From Dactylorhiza incarnata (lineage: Eukaryota > Streptophyta > Magnoliopsida > Asparagales > Orchidaceae), in contig JAWHQI010000068.1 of the NCBI GenBank assembly GCA_033032865.1, forward strand, positions 2,046,001-2,110,000: a stretch of DNA of 64,000 nucleotides. Direction: 5' to 3'. This document shows positions 12,187-24,051 of this stretch, in pieces. The first letter of the stretch is position 1. Each line of letters opens with the position of its first letter. The notes under the pieces are model-generated. The model worked only from the letters and a program-made list of their open reading frames with translations. It did no database searches and was not told where the DNA came from. A program made the position numbers and the translations under genes.

Positions 12187-13308
12187 TGATGATTAAATTC
12201 GTGGATTGTTCTTTTTAATTTGTTTTGGTTAACCTTTATTTGATAAGATTAGATTTCGATGGGTGTTTCCAAAGAGTTTCGCAAGTACTCCTTCTTTGAG
12301 AAATTAAACGTTATCCTATCGAAAGATAGAAGTAACGATCTTTTTCTGCTTTCGAAATATTGACGATTACACCTCAGCTACAACGTCGAATTCTATTGAT
12401 TTTAAAAATAGCAAAGGAGAGTTTTGCACTAAATTGGTTTGAAAAGCATTTGTTTAATTTTTAATCCGAACTAATCATATAATAAAGGCAAGTATACCTT
12501 ATCATGAGTAATACATGATATTTTGTTTTAGAAAATATCGAGGTCGTATATTTCCACGGATCGTGTTGATTAACCAACTTTTAGGAATGAACTATTATTT
12601 TATCGGAATAAGTTTTTAGTTGGGTTTTTAAAAGAAACTTATAATAATAAGCGTATAACTAGAGTTCTAAATGATGATAATAATAACGCCCGATGTCGAA
12701 TTACCTTGAGACGAAAATAGTCTTTTTTAGAAGTAAAAGAGATGACTTTTTAAAACATTACAACGGCTTGGCTGTGGAGGTTCCATAATTATGAACGCTC
12801 CTCTCTCGAGGGTACGACCACCTGAGATTATGAATTTTCGACCATCGAATCTTCTTAATACTCGCCTTATGTTGTGAACCCCGCTATTGGGTTTTTACTT
12901 CAAATTCGGGAGAATTACCTTATCCTCTCTCGAGGGTACGGCCACCTGAGCTTTCGTCAAACGCAGGGGAGGGCGCTTTCGTCGAACGCAGCTTGTAGAG
13001 CTTTCGTCGAACGTAGCGGTAGAGCGCTTTCGTCGAATGCCGCTCGACTTTCATCGAACGCATCTTGTCTTTCGGAAAACGCAGATTACACGCCCTTGGG
13101 TCATGGGCGTGACATGTTGTCATGGGCATGAATCAGGGCGTGACTTGACAAAAATTGCCAAAATCTGCAAAAACAAAAATAAAACTAAGTTAGTAAGGAA
13201 AATAATAAAACAAGCAATTTATTCATTAATTTACATAGAAAATTTACAATATTAATTAACACTACACTAATAACTATACTAAAAATACATATATTTTATT
13301 ACTTATCA
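12187..13308 (-). repeat. 3' LTR of element 2, internally deleted
   Basis: At 1122 bp it is less than half of the 5' LTR (about 2425 bp after removing element 3). Sequence jumps near 12930-12950 from the U5-side part to the CG-rich array, removing about 1.3 kb including the TATA region. Repeated 'ctctcgagggta' and 'ccacctgag' words at the junction suggest a copying slip. The palindrome and TTCGTCGAACG-type arrays at 12943-13145 remain. Confidence 0.82.
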
Positions 13309-14650
13309 AATACCCCCATACTTAAGCTTTTGCTATTCCAGAGCAAAAGTAAGAGAGATTTATACGGGATTAACATAAGTTTTAATTTTTAGCTATCATT
13401 TTTTTTTAATCATAAGAGACTGAAAAATAAAAATTCGGAGTAATAAGAGTTAAGTCCTAAATTATGCAGATGATTTAAGTAGAAAGAAATGTCCTAGCCA
13501 AAAGACTTCTTAATTAACCAAATAGCAAACAAAATTGCAATCATTAGTAAACGAGATTAGATCGAAATTATAATAACTTTTGTTTAAAGAAATGTGAAGG
13601 AAATATGCAATTTACTAATTATGCTCTCAAATTATTTTTTGAATTAAGTCCAGAAACAATAAATCGGCTAACGGAAAGGGGGGTAAAAAGTTATGGCAAA
13701 AAGAAGAGTACTTGAATTAGCAGTGGTGGTTTGTATCTTTCCACCTTTCCTTTTTAGTTTTCTTTGGTGCTCACCGTGATATGCGGGGGAAAACTGTTTA
13801 TTTTTTCTTTTGCTTTAATAACCCAATGCTTATGTTTACGGAACGAAATCTTATTCCCATAAGATCTTCTAAAATTTTAATTGGGTGCCTATGTTTACGG
13901 AACGCAGTCTTATTCCCATTGACCTAGGATCTTTTTCTTCTTTTATTTTTCTTGACATGCATACAAAGGGGTTTGCGAGAAAAATTCTTAGAAATAATAC
14001 AAAAAATGGTTTGAGAGCAACCTTGGTAATTTGAAAGTTCCTAGATTCCTAGATACATAAAGTAGGGATAATTGGGGTCTAAAGTTGTTTTGCCAACATA
14101 ATACACATGTCTCTATTTTAGCTAGTAGAAGTAGTGCTTGATAACAAAGCCTCTATTTAAATTAAAAACACAAGATTTTTTTTAAAACTTAACCCGGAAC
14201 GTTTAAATCTATCGATCTTAGATAAACAAACAAATAGTAAAACTAGCGATTATGAAAATCCACAAACATATACTCTCGAAACTAAATGCTTTAAGAATAA
14301 AAGTAAAGTAGTGTTTATTTTTTTTTAAGCTTATATTTACAAAAGTAAGCAAAATGCAGAATAAAATAGGGAAAACTATATTTTTTTAATTTTTTTTTGT
14401 AGTTTTGTTTAAATAAAGACAGTAAAACACCCCCATACTTAAAACCCAACATTGTCCCCAATGTTGTAATGTAAGTATGAAGAAGAGAAAGTAACATTGC
14501 AATATATACAAAAGGAAAGAGGGAGCAAAAAGGCTTCCCTGAATTAAAGTTGGCGGGGTCATAAGAAACCCTGCAAAAATAGATAAAAAGCATAATAAAA
14601 ATATTAGATAAATATGGGGTGCCTCCCACGAGCGCTTTGTTTACCGTCGC
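13309..14650 (-). other. Element 2 purine tract and 3' internal region, non-coding
   Basis: Colinear with 7510-8924 of element 1, including the complement of the purine tract (13309-13323) and the duplicated block (13831-13935). No ORF is supported. The joint with protease near 14640-14655 marks the pol deletion. Confidence 0.75.
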
Positions 14651-14659
14651 GTAACTTGA

Positions 14660-15552
14660 CTAAACTAAAGTATCGGGATCATCGTTTGATAGGGAGTGCT
14701 GTAGTGAGGGATTAACGTGTAGAGTAACTTCGTCGTCTCCCACCCGTAGGAGGAGGAGACCATTACTAACATCTATTAGCGCACGGGAGGTGGCGAGGAA
14801 GGGGCGACCGAGGATGATAGGCACCTCAGCGTCTTCCTCGATGTCCAGGATGACGAAATCTACCGGGAAGATAAACTTGTCTACCTGGACTAGAACATCC
14901 TCCACTACCCCTATAAGGTACTTTATCGAGCTATCCATAAGCTGGATACTCATCTTTGTCGGGCTTGGGACGCCCAAGTCGAGTTGTTTAAAGAGAGAAA
15001 ATGCATCAAATTGATGATGGCGCCTAAGTCTGCTAGAGCATACTTCAATAACATATTGTCGAAGAGGCACGGGATGGAGAACCGTCCCGGGTCGTTCAAT
15101 TTTGGCGGCAATTTGTTAAGTAAAATAGCCGAGCAGTCCGAGTTAAGGGAAATGCGCGAAACATCATTGAGTTTCTTTTTGTCAGAAAGTAACCCTTTAA
15201 GATCTTTCGCGTGTTTCGACATTTGAGAGAGTGCCTCGCAGAAGGGAACGTTTGTTAAAATTCGTTTAAAAATGTGTATGAATTTTTTATATTGCTCGTC
15301 CTTCCGCTCGTTGTTTATTTTTGTGGGATAAGGGAGAGACGAGAAAGAAACGTTCGGCACGATCGGAAGACCCGGTGATTTATCTATCGAAGGAGAGGGT
15401 GTAGGGGTCGGTGTCAAAACATGTACCTTAGGCTCGACCCATTTTGGGGAGGTTACCTCCTTGACACTGCGAAGATTTATGGCGTTGGCAGTTTCTCGGG
15501 GGTTTGGCTCCGTGTTCCCTGACAGAGCTCCATATGGCCGCTCGGAGACCAT
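14660..15552 (-). pseudogene. Element 2 protease, frameshifted
   Basis: Two overlapping minus frames (15552-14950 and 15070-14660) together cover the Athila-type protease. The active site reads D-L-G-A-I where element 1 has D-L-G-A-S. The ILGRPFLATS strand is intact in the second frame. A frameshift near 14990 separates them. The frame ends at 14660 a few codons after the conserved LSNDD, exactly where pol has been lost. Confidence 0.83.
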
Positions 15553-15722
15553 CTTTGCCAGCTGTCCCGCCTAATTTTCCAAGTTCTTAATTGATCCAGT
15601 GATATTCCGGATATTTGACTCGGTGGACGCAACGTATTTAGCAAAAATATCTTCGAGCGCAGAAGGTTTTGGAGGGGGAGGCTGAAATCCGTTTGGAAAT
15701 CCTTGCGGAAATCCTTGCAAAT

Positions 15723-16847
15723 TTACAATTGGGGGCCTCTGAGCATTATTAGGATTGCTCCAGGAAAAATTTTTGTGGTTACTCCAACTTGGATTATAAT
15801 TATTACTATATGGATTGTTATTAGGGTTGGAGAGGGCCTAACTGGGTTGCCTAGGTAATCTACAGTTTCTTCGACAAAAGTATTATTATTATTATTATTA
15901 GTAGGAGCCCAAGCGGGAGTGGAGGAGGAAGCAGTCATCTCCTCCACTTTCTTAGTTAGCAGCTCCACTTGCGAGGCTAGGTGAGCAGTGGCATCCACTA
16001 CATAAATCCCGGCCGGTTTGGCAGGGCGAGATCTAGGCGCATTCCATTGATAGGTGTTCATGGCCATTTCCTCGAACAGAGCTTGAGCGGCCACCGGGGT
16101 TTTGTTGTTTAACGTTCCCCCGGCGGCTGCATCGATCATCTGTCGCGTGGAAAAATTTAGGCCATTATAAAACCTCTGGACCTGTAGCCAGGACGGCAGC
16201 GCATAATGAGGACATATACGTAGGAACTCTTTAAAATGCTCCCAAGTCTCATAGAGAGACTCGGAATCGTATTGAATGAAAGAGGTGATATCCGTACGTA
16301 ACTTAGCGGTTTTTGACGGGGGGAAATATTTAGTTAAAAAGTGTTCCGTCAATTGGGCCCACGTGGTTATGGATCCTCTGGGAAGAGAAGTTTACCACGC
16401 TTTTGCCTTCATCCGCAGCGAAAATGGAAATAAGCGTAAACGAATGGCGTCGTCAGTAACGCCATTAATTTTAAATGTATCGCATATTTCTAAAAAGTTA
16501 GAAAGATGTAAGTTTGGATCCTCATCTGGCAAACCGTCAAATTGTACTGACTGTTGTACCATTTGAATGATGCTAGATTTTATTTCAAAAGTATTATTAG
16601 CCACTGTTGGGCGCGTTATGCTCGATCCAGTATCTTCCAGATTTGCCCTGGCATATTATGCCATGGTCCGTGGCGGAGCCACATCTGGAATTTGATCGGC
16701 CATAGGTTCAGTGTAAGTATCTCCGACTGACTCTTCGGGAAATTCGAGTAAGTTTTGATCACGAAGTCGGAGGCGCTCGTGAAGAGTGCGCTCGATTTTG
16801 GGGTCAAAAGGGATATTCGAATCTTTCGAGGAGTTTCCTCGGGTCAT
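15723..16847 (-). pseudogene. Element 2 gag, two stops and a frameshift
   Basis: This minus-strand gag starts MTRGNSSKDS at 16847 and aligns with 2245-3400 of element 1. One frame runs from 16847 to about 15840 with TAA stops near 16655 and 16391. A frameshift near 15835 then throws off the Asn/Pro-rich tail. It retains sense codons at both positions where element 1 gag has stops, so the lesions are independent. Confidence 0.85.
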
Positions 16848-16980
16848 ATACTAATAATAAAAATGATATATTTTTTTCTTGCTTTTTGTAATAATTTATA
16901 TATATATATATATTAATATATTTTTTTAATATATGATAAAAGTAATAGTAATTCCTTGTTTCAAATAACAACACTAATTA
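16848..16980 (-). other. Element 2 leader with TA microsatellite
   Basis: The untranslated leader between primer site and gag holds a (TA)n run near 16898-16925. Nothing else is visible. Confidence 0.6.
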
Positions 16981-16998
16981 TCCCCGGCAACGGCGCCA
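16981..16998 (-). other. Element 2 primer-binding site, tRNA-Asp type
   Basis: Complement of TGGCGCCGTTGCCGGGGA, six bases from the LTR end at 17005. Identical to the element 1 site. Confidence 0.9.
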
Positions 16999-17004
16999 AA
17001 AACT

Positions 17005-17533
17005 TGATGATTAAATTAATTCTGGATTGCTTCTTGTTTCATTGTTTTGGTTAACCTTTATTTGATGAGATTAGATTTCGACGGGTGTTTCCAAAGAGTT
17101 TCGCAAGTACTCCTACATTGAGAAATTAAACATTATCCTATCGAAAGATAGAAGCAACGGTCTTTTCTGCTTTCGAAATATCCACGATTACAGCTCAGCT
17201 ACAACGTCGAATTCTATTGATTTTAAATATAGCAAAGGAGAGTTTTATAATAAATTTGTATGAAAACCATTTGTTTAATTTTTTATCCGAACTAAACATA
17301 TAACAAAGGCAAGTATACCTTATCATGAGTAATACAGGATATTTTGTTTTAGAAAATATCGAGGTCGTATATTTCCATGGATCGTGTTGATTAACCTACT
17401 TTGAGGAACGAACTATTATTTTATCAGAATAAGTTTTTAGTTGGGTTCTTAAAAGAAAATTATAATAATAAGCGTATAACTAGAGTTCTAAACGATGATA
17501 ATAAAAACGCCCGATGTCGAATTACCTTGAGAC
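17005..17533 (-). repeat. Element 2 5' LTR, U5-side piece
   Basis: Begins TGATGATT (complement of the LTR end) and matches 12187-12710. It is interrupted after 17533 by element 3 and resumes at 24052. Confidence 0.88.
17529..17533. repeat. Target-site duplication GAGAC, left copy (element 3)
   Basis: GAGAC at 17529-17533 is repeated at 24047-24051. The uninterrupted 3' LTR of element 2 reads ...CTTGAGACGAAAATAG once near 12706. This proves element 3 inserted into element 2. Confidence 0.95.
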
Positions 17534-19161
17534 TGATGCACAAATCTCGCACACTGCTATAGGCGGTAGTAAGACTGCGGCACCAAACGGCAGTGTATCG
17601 ATCATTCATGTAATATAAAATGGGAATGAATCCCCAAGTATCGATCTCAAAGGAACACAGTAAGGTGGAGCTATCTATCAAGGAAGGACTTGAGATTGAA
17701 GTCCTTTATGTCGGATGGGTTGCGGAAATGGGGGTTTTGGTTTGGAAAATAAAGAGAAAATGCTATAACTACTCCTATGCAATGCCGCTATGCAATGCTT
17801 CGCTTGACGGGATGGAGACTAGGCAGTCCTTGAGCGCGCTGCGTCGCAAGGGCGGATGGACGAGTAGGCAAGCGGAATCGAACTATGCAGGCCTTGAGCT
17901 CGCTGCTTCGTAGGGCGAGTGAATTACACGGGCCGCTATGCTACGCTTCGCTAGGCGGATGGAAGAGTAGGCTAGCGGATGGAGTGGAGAGAACGACGGG
18001 ATGAGGGTCGCAAGCACCTCTTCACAAAGCACACCACTAACAATTGTTAGGGTGGCACAACACAACAAACAATCAACACCACAAGGCACACCTCAAATGA
18101 AAATATAACAAGATTACTCAATCACATAGACATGATTTCATACTAATGTTAACAAATAAAAGTATACTTCATCAAAAATAAGGAAACCTAACTAAGCTAT
18201 CAACTGCAAGAGGAGGTGAGTGTGCGAAATCGACCGGCTCCGAAGTCTTGTTGAGGATTCACGGAAGGAATCGCCGGGTTGTCAATCCGCGTCCAAGCTC
18301 GGTCCTCGACTGCGTCCGGGGTAGAGAAGGTTGTCACTACCTTCCAGTGGACCCGTCTTCTTCGTGTCACGAACCGGAGGAATGATCACACAAGCTGCTC
18401 CGATCTTGAATGTGAGAGCTAGGTTGACTCCCTTCTTGAAGCTCTTAGATGAAGGAGATGGCCAAGAGGAAGCTCCGGCAAAGATTTGGCGTTAAAAGCT
18501 TGCCCGGAGCTCCTCCCTAAGGTGGGCGGTGAAGAAGGAGGCGAAACCCTGCAAAAAAAACGTGGAAAACGGCGGAGGAAATCAGTCTGAATCAATAATT
18601 TCGTGGAGCAGCGGTTTAAATAAGGAGCAGAATAAACACTGCGCACGGTCAGTGGCGCACGACCAATGTTCGTGCGCAAAGGAATGCCTGTGATCGTGCG
18701 CAGTCAACCTGTAGCAAAGAAAAAGATGGAAAATAACGCACGGTCAGGGGCGCACGACCAGTGGTCATGCGTGAAGGAATCCGCTGATCGTGCGCAGACA
18801 CTCTGTCAGGGAAGGAAATTAACAAACGACCACTGGTCGTGCGCCTGATCGTGCGTGAAGGAATGCGCACAATCAGAGGCTTTTTAGGCCAAAAATTACC
18901 CCGCACCATCCCGAACGTTCACGTGATCCCAGGACCTGCAGGAAAAATACATATGACCCCGATTCGTGGACACCACCGGATCCATAACACAGGCATACAG
19001 TAATATATAAGAAAAACATGCCACAAATGGGGAAGGATTGCACAAAAGGCGCAGATACGCCGTGATATCAATATAAGCATATATGAATAGCAATTGAAGT
19101 GCAATGACACTAAAACAAACCCAGATGAGGCCGGAAATCACTGTATAAACCAGACTCATCA
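17534..19161 (-). repeat. 3' LTR of element 3
   Basis: At 1628 bp it matches 22420-24046. On the element's strand it starts TGATGAGTCTGG and ends ATCA. The palindrome array with arms GCGCACGACCA and TGGTCGTGCGC is at 18638-18885, next to a weak TATA-like TTATTTAAA near 18614-18622. The U5-side half (17534-18540) resembles 56640-57485 of element 4. Confidence 0.9.
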
Positions 19162-19176
19162 CACCCCCAGACTTAC
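19162..19176 (-). other. Polypurine tract of element 3
   Basis: The complement reads GGTAAGTCTGGGGGTG directly before the LTR start. Element 4 has AAGTCTGGGGGTG at 62467-62479. Confidence 0.75.
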
Positions 19177-20853
19177 CTGTTTGCGCGACCCGAGCAAACA
19201 AATTCGGCGGAGCGAGAAAATACATAGCTAGGTTAGAAATTGCAAGGACGGAGTAATATGCGAAGTCTCATACACATGTGCATAGAAATCTAGTAAAAAG
19301 AATTTTTAGTTATGCAAAATAGTTTACATAATTCTAACAACGTAACTATATATTATTTCTACTCAAAAGTTGAATCATAGGAATCACTCGGTCATGCGTA
19401 GGAAGAAAGTAGAAAGGCTATTGAGGCGAACATTACTCAACACCGGAGTTCGGAACAACCTCCACTGAAATCCATCAGTGTCGATGACCATAAGCTCACC
19501 CGTTCGCACTCTCTCCATGGCATTCGTACGATTCGATGCGCAAATCAATTGGACATTAGGTTATGATTTAGGCTTATGCTACGGTGCGGTAAACAATGAT
19601 AAATGCGGGGGCTCAGCACATATAACCCAAATGAGCTTGCAAAAGAAACACTATCCCAGCAATAATAAAAATTTGTACACCACTTATTCCCAAATATATC
19701 TCTTTATACATTTTTTCTCTCTTTTTTTAACTTTCATTTCTTTTCTCATTTTTTCAAATTTCATAACTTTGCACAATTAGATACAAAACAGCTATATCTT
19801 CAATAACGCATTTCCACCACAATCACAAATATACACCGCATCAATACCCAATTTTTTTAAAATGCACAAATTGCTTGAACTCAAAATTTGGTGTGCGATT
19901 AGGATAGTCATTTTGGCTTTGGTGAATTGAAGGTGGAGCTGAATCAACGGAATTGGGTAGGCACAAGGGGCTAGCAAGGATGAGATGTTAGGAATGGAAT
20001 ACAAAGCTCAAACTGGCCAACATGATGGCCTACGTCACACTCACGCACTGAACTAACTCATACCCATACTTCGAGGGTCGCTTGGGGCAAGTTCTTAGTC
20101 ACCGAGAAAGATGATTCTTCCTCCCGACTCGAGCAATACGAGCCTAGCACCCCTCTACACACATCCCTACACTACCGATTGATTCGCACCGGATTCACCG
20201 CTTTTGAGTAGAATAAACTAGAATTACGCTGGCAAAATAAAATGTAAAACTAAAAGCATAAAGAAAAGTCTATTCTACACCAATTTCTATGCGAGACATG
20301 AATAAATGACTAGAGCACTACACGAGTCAACAAAGTACTTCGTCTCGCAATCCTAACCCAGCACCGTGATTTCCCATTCACACAACCGAGATGAGTTAGA
20401 CTCGTCGCGCACCTACAGTTAAGTGCGCTCATGTGGGTGTCGTGGTGTGCCATGAGATGAACAATGCTATAATAGAACACAGATTGTAAATCCTAGTATG
20501 CTGTGCACTGTGCATGTGCATGTGGTAACGATAACTCTCACTCGCCCAGACTTACACTAAGCAAAAAGCATGTTTGATAGCGGCATAAGCTTAAGAGGGC
20601 TAGGATGAGAGATTACACCATGCTCAGAAATGAGCATACCAGAAGATTGGCATTTAAATCTAGACCTAGCTGAAACATCCATCTAGAAGAATACCTGCAG
20701 GGGTCAGCTCCGCAAAAACAAAAGAAAAAGACAAACTAAAATAAACTACAACTAACTAAACATGATTAGAAGAAAAATAAAAATGCAGGAAAAGTAAGAT
20801 AACTACTGGGGTTATTGTCCTCCCAGCACGACTTATTCAAATTTAAAGCAGTT
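19177..20853 (-). other. Element 3 3' internal region, non-coding
   Basis: About 1.7 kb, matching parts of 60640-62479 and 58903-58990 of element 4. Shared segments lie near 19195, 20590-20650 and 20800-20850. The part of element 4 carrying ORF2 (about 59000-60900) is absent, with the joint near 20700-20790. No ORF here is supported. Confidence 0.7.
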
Positions 20854-22173
20854 CTAGCTAATGGGTCTATGAAAAAGGAAATGTACATGTAAATGTTCTA
20901 ATATGCGTGTCGGTAGCGGGTACCGATACGGCGACAGAACAGTTACTCCCCTACCTAAATAAAAATACCTGCTGAACACAGGTAGCGGGAATAGGAAGTA
21001 AGAAGAGAAGGAGAGCTGGTCCTCACTCATCTTACCACAAAATAAGTCTTTGCCTAGCAAGGTGTCATCTGCAAGGAGGCAGCAGGAGGAGAAGGCAATG
21101 AATGAGGCTTCCTCTATGGAGGAGGGATCAACCTCCTCACAAGAGAGGATACAATCATCATTGACTTGAGCAAAATGCTCCAAGTCTTCCCGAAGTACCT
21201 GTGAAGACTCAACCCACACAGGCTCAGATGAAGAAGAGGGGTCAAGGAATAAAGAAGAGGAAGAACATAAATAAAAAACAATCGGGGGAGTGGTCCCGGT
21301 CTCACTCCCAGCAGGATCCAAACATAGATCACTGTCAGTATTATGTGAGTCGTAGCGAGGGGAGTCCGATAGCTCGAGGTCCTCGGTGTTGAGTTGGACC
21401 TCCTCATTCGATAAGGAAGTGCAAACCTCCTCATTAGAAAAGGAATCCTCCTCATCCCACCTCGGCGCATCATCGTGTTCCAAGAAGTCACACTCCCCAC
21501 TGGAGAGAATAATATCCCCGTCCCACTTTGACGCAACCTCAGGCTCCGAATGAACCTCCTGTACAACATCATCAACCAACTCACAAAGAATAGGAGTAGA
21601 AAATTCTTGCAAAGAAGGCGGAGGAACAACAGTAATAACATCATCAGAGAAAATATAAACAGGTTCCTCCGGGGGTGAATCCAAAAGAGGAGATGGAAGC
21701 AAAGGGAGAGGAATCTCCACCACGTCATCACACTGAGCAGTCAAAAGTCTGATGAGAATATCCGCAGAAGTCCCCCATAGACAAGGTGGTACTGCGAACT
21801 CATCATAAGAATCAGAAGGGGCAACCAAATGAGAGGTGGATGGAATGACATAGACATCCGGTTCGTCATCCATCTCCATCTGGCGCTGGAATTCTGCACA
21901 GTCTTTCAATGCATGCTCGGTGCTACGACAACACAAACATAATTTTCTATTCCTCGTCAGTCCTTGCGGGGCCGGTGAGGAATATAAAAATGATGGAAGT
22001 GGTGAAGAAGAGTGACCATAAGACTTGGGTACAGTGTATGAAGTGTCGTAGGAAGACGATGCTCCATGCACTGAACCACGAGAGTTATGCCCACCATCTT
22101 CAGTGGGGCACTCATCACTATAATGCCTAGCATCCCCACACCATTTGCAACGTATATTCAGATAGGAAAACAT
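20854..22173 (-). CDS. Family B ORF1 (element 3): twin zinc-knuckle gag-like protein
   Basis: An intact 439-residue frame from ATG 22173-22171. An ATG further upstream (22269) is in frame, but the protein conserved with element 4 starts MFSYLNIRC / MWAHLNIRC, so I chose this start. Two CCHC knuckles occur: C9-C12-H17-C22 and C79-C82-H87-C92, the spacing used by retroviral nucleocapsids. The middle is acidic and variable. The C-terminal 110 residues, ending in a FHRPIS peptide, are strongly conserved with 57706-58902. Likely role: RNA-binding gag-like protein (inference). No capsid domain is recognised. That the frame survives about 4% LTR divergence argues that it was coding until recently. 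Confidence 0.75.
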   Translation of the reverse strand: MFSYLNIRCKWCGDARHYSDECPTEDGGHNSRGSVHGASSSYDTSYTVPKSYGHSSSPLPSFLYSSPAPQGLTRNRKLCLCCRSTEHALKDCAEFQRQMEMDDEPDVYVIPSTSHLVAPSDSYDEFAVPPCLWGTSADILIRLLTAQCDDVVEIPLPLLPSPLLDSPPEEPVYIFSDDVITVVPPPSLQEFSTPILCELVDDVVQEVHSEPEVASKWDGDIILSSGECDFLEHDDAPRWDEEDSFSNEEVCTSLSNEEVQLNTEDLELSDSPRYDSHNTDSDLCLDPAGSETGTTPPIVFYLCSSSSLFLDPSSSSEPVWVESSQVLREDLEHFAQVNDDCILSCEEVDPSSIEEASFIAFSSCCLLADDTLLGKDLFCGKMSEDQLSFSSYFLFPLPVFSRYFYLGRGVTVLSPYRYPLPTRILEHLHVHFLFHRPIS

Positions 22174-22395
22174 GGTGCAAAGGAAGATTTCACCAAACAG
22201 AAATATTCTAAGCAAGAATTGGCTATACACAAACAATAAAATTGAAAACCTGCTTTTGAAAAATTGCAAATAAAGATTAGAAACAAAGAAATTAAAAGAT
22301 GCTACTTATATATATAAATACATAAAATGGTATAAACAAGGGGAAAAGGGTTTCTATCTCTCGTCTCCCTCTCCAGAAAACTCACACGTCTGTGT
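22174..22395 (-). other. Element 3 leader
   Basis: Short AT-rich leader between primer site and ORF1. No feature stands out. Confidence 0.55.
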
Positions 22396-22413
22396 TCCCC
22401 GGCAACGGCGCCA
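22396..22413 (-). other. Element 3 primer-binding site, tRNA-Asp type
   Basis: Complement of TGGCGCCGTTGCCGGGGA, six bases inside the 5' LTR end at 22420. The same primer type as family A suggests a shared or related replication machinery. Confidence 0.9.
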
Positions 22414-22419
22414 AAAACT

Positions 22420-24046
22420 TGATGCATAAATCTCGCACACCGCTATAGGCGGTAGTAAGACTGCGGCACGAAACGGCAGTGTACCGATCGTTCAAGTAAT
22501 ATAAAATGGGAATGAATCCCCAAGTATCAATCTCAAAGGAACACAGTAAGGTGGAGCTATCTATCGAAGAAGGACTTGAGATTGAAGTCCTTTATGTCGG
22601 ATGGGTTGCGGAAACGGGGGTTTTGGTTTGGAAAATAAAGAGAAAATGCTATAACTACTCCAATGCAATGCCGCTATGCAATGCTTCGCTTGGCGGGATG
22701 GAGACTAGGCAGGCCTTGAGCGCGCTGCGTCGCAAGGGCGGATGGACGAGTAGGCAAGCGGAATCGAACTATGCAGGCCATGAGCGCGCTGCTTCTTAGG
22801 GCGAGTGGATTACACGGGCCGCTATGCTACGCTTCGCTAGGCGGATGGAAGAGTAGGCTAGCGGATGGAGTGGAGAGAACAGCGGGATGAGGGTCGCAAG
22901 CACCTCTTCGCAAAGCACACCACTAACAATTGTTAGGGCGGCACAACACAACAAAAAATCCACACCACAAGGCACACCTCAAATAAAAATATAACAAGAT
23001 TACTCAATCACATAGACATGATTTCATACTAATGTTAACAAATAAAAGTATACTTCATCAAAAATAAGGAAACCTAACTAAGCTATCAACTGCAAGAGGA
23101 GGTGAGTTTGCGAAATCGACCGGCTCTGAAGTCTTGTTGAGGATTCATGGAAGGAATCGCCGGGTTGTCAATCCGCGTCTAAGCTCGGTCCTCGACTGCG
23201 TCCGGGGTAGAGAAGGCTGTCACTACCTTCCAGTGGACCCGTCTTCTTCGTGTCACGAGCCGGAGGAATGATCACACAAGCTGCTCCGATCTTGAATGTG
23301 AGAGCTAGGTTGACTCCCTTCTTGAAGCTCTTAGATGAAGGATATGGCCAAGAGGAAGCTCCGGCGAAGATTTGGTGTTGAAAGCTTGCCCGGAGCTCCT
23401 CCCTAAGGTGGGCGGTGAAGAAGGAGGCGAAACCCTGCAAAAAAACGTCGAAAACGGCAGAGGAAATCGGTCTGAATCCCTAATTTCGCGGAGCTGCGGT
23501 TTAAATAAAGAGCAGAATAAACACTGCGCATGATCAGTGGCGCACGACCAATGGTCGTGCGTGAAGGAATGCCTGTGATCGTGCGCAGTCAACCTGTAGC
23601 AAAGAAAAAGATGGAAAATAACGCACGGTCAGGGGCACACGACCAGTGGTCGTGCGCGAAGGAATCCTCTGATCGTGCGCAGACGCTTTGTCAGGGAAGG
23701 GAATTAACGCACGAACACTGGTCATGCGCCTGATCGTGCGCGGAGGAATGCGCACGATCAGAGGCTTTTTAGGCCAAAAATTGCCCCGCACCATCCCGAA
23801 CGTTCACGCGATCCCAGGACCTGCAGGAAAAATACATATGACCCTGATCCGTGCACACCACCGGATCCATAACACAGGCATACAGTAATATATAAGAAAA
23901 ACATGCAACAAAGGGGGAAGGATTGCACAAAAGGCGCAGATACGACGTGATATCAATATAAGCATATATGAACAGCATTTGAAGTGCAATGACACTAAAA
24001 CAAACCCAGATGAGGCCGGAAATCACTGTATAAACCAGACTCATCA
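22420..24046 (-). repeat. 5' LTR of element 3
   Basis: 1627 bp, paired with 17534-19161. Palindrome array at 23525-23762 and TATA-like TTTATTTAAA near 23498-23508. The right end, ...ACTCATCA, is followed by the GAGAC duplication. Confidence 0.9.
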
Positions 24047-24051
24047 GAGAC
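24047..24051. repeat. Target-site duplication GAGAC, right copy (element 3)
   Basis: Identical to 17529-17533. Sequence after it continues the element 2 LTR without loss. Confidence 0.95.

Larger units (their letters stand above)
17534..24046 (-). mobile_element. Element 3: pol-less LTR retrotransposon, family B, nested in element 2
   Basis: A 6.5-kb minus-strand element with LTRs 22420-24046 (5') and 17534-19161 (3'), primer site 22396-22413 (tRNA-Asp), purine tract beside 19162 and 5-bp duplications GAGAC. Its only supported gene is the zinc-knuckle ORF1 (22173-20854). There is no protease, RT, RNase H or integrase motif anywhere in it. The LTRs differ at about 70 positions by eye (near 4%), so it is clearly older than element 4. 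Relative to element 4 it lacks ORF2. Confidence 0.92.

Noticed and set aside
17620..22799. A 97-codon frame starting MGMNPQVSISKEHSK, present in both LTRs of element 3 (17620-17913, 22506-22799)
   Set aside because: It is antisense to the element and lies in the LTR. The matching region of element 4 (57307-57564, complement) keeps only part of it, as expected from DNA similarity alone.
18896..24044. Hydrophobic frames at the start of the element 3 LTRs (18896-19225 and 23769-24044, minus)
   Set aside because: They look like membrane proteins but sit in LTR U3, have no counterpart in element 4, and are short.
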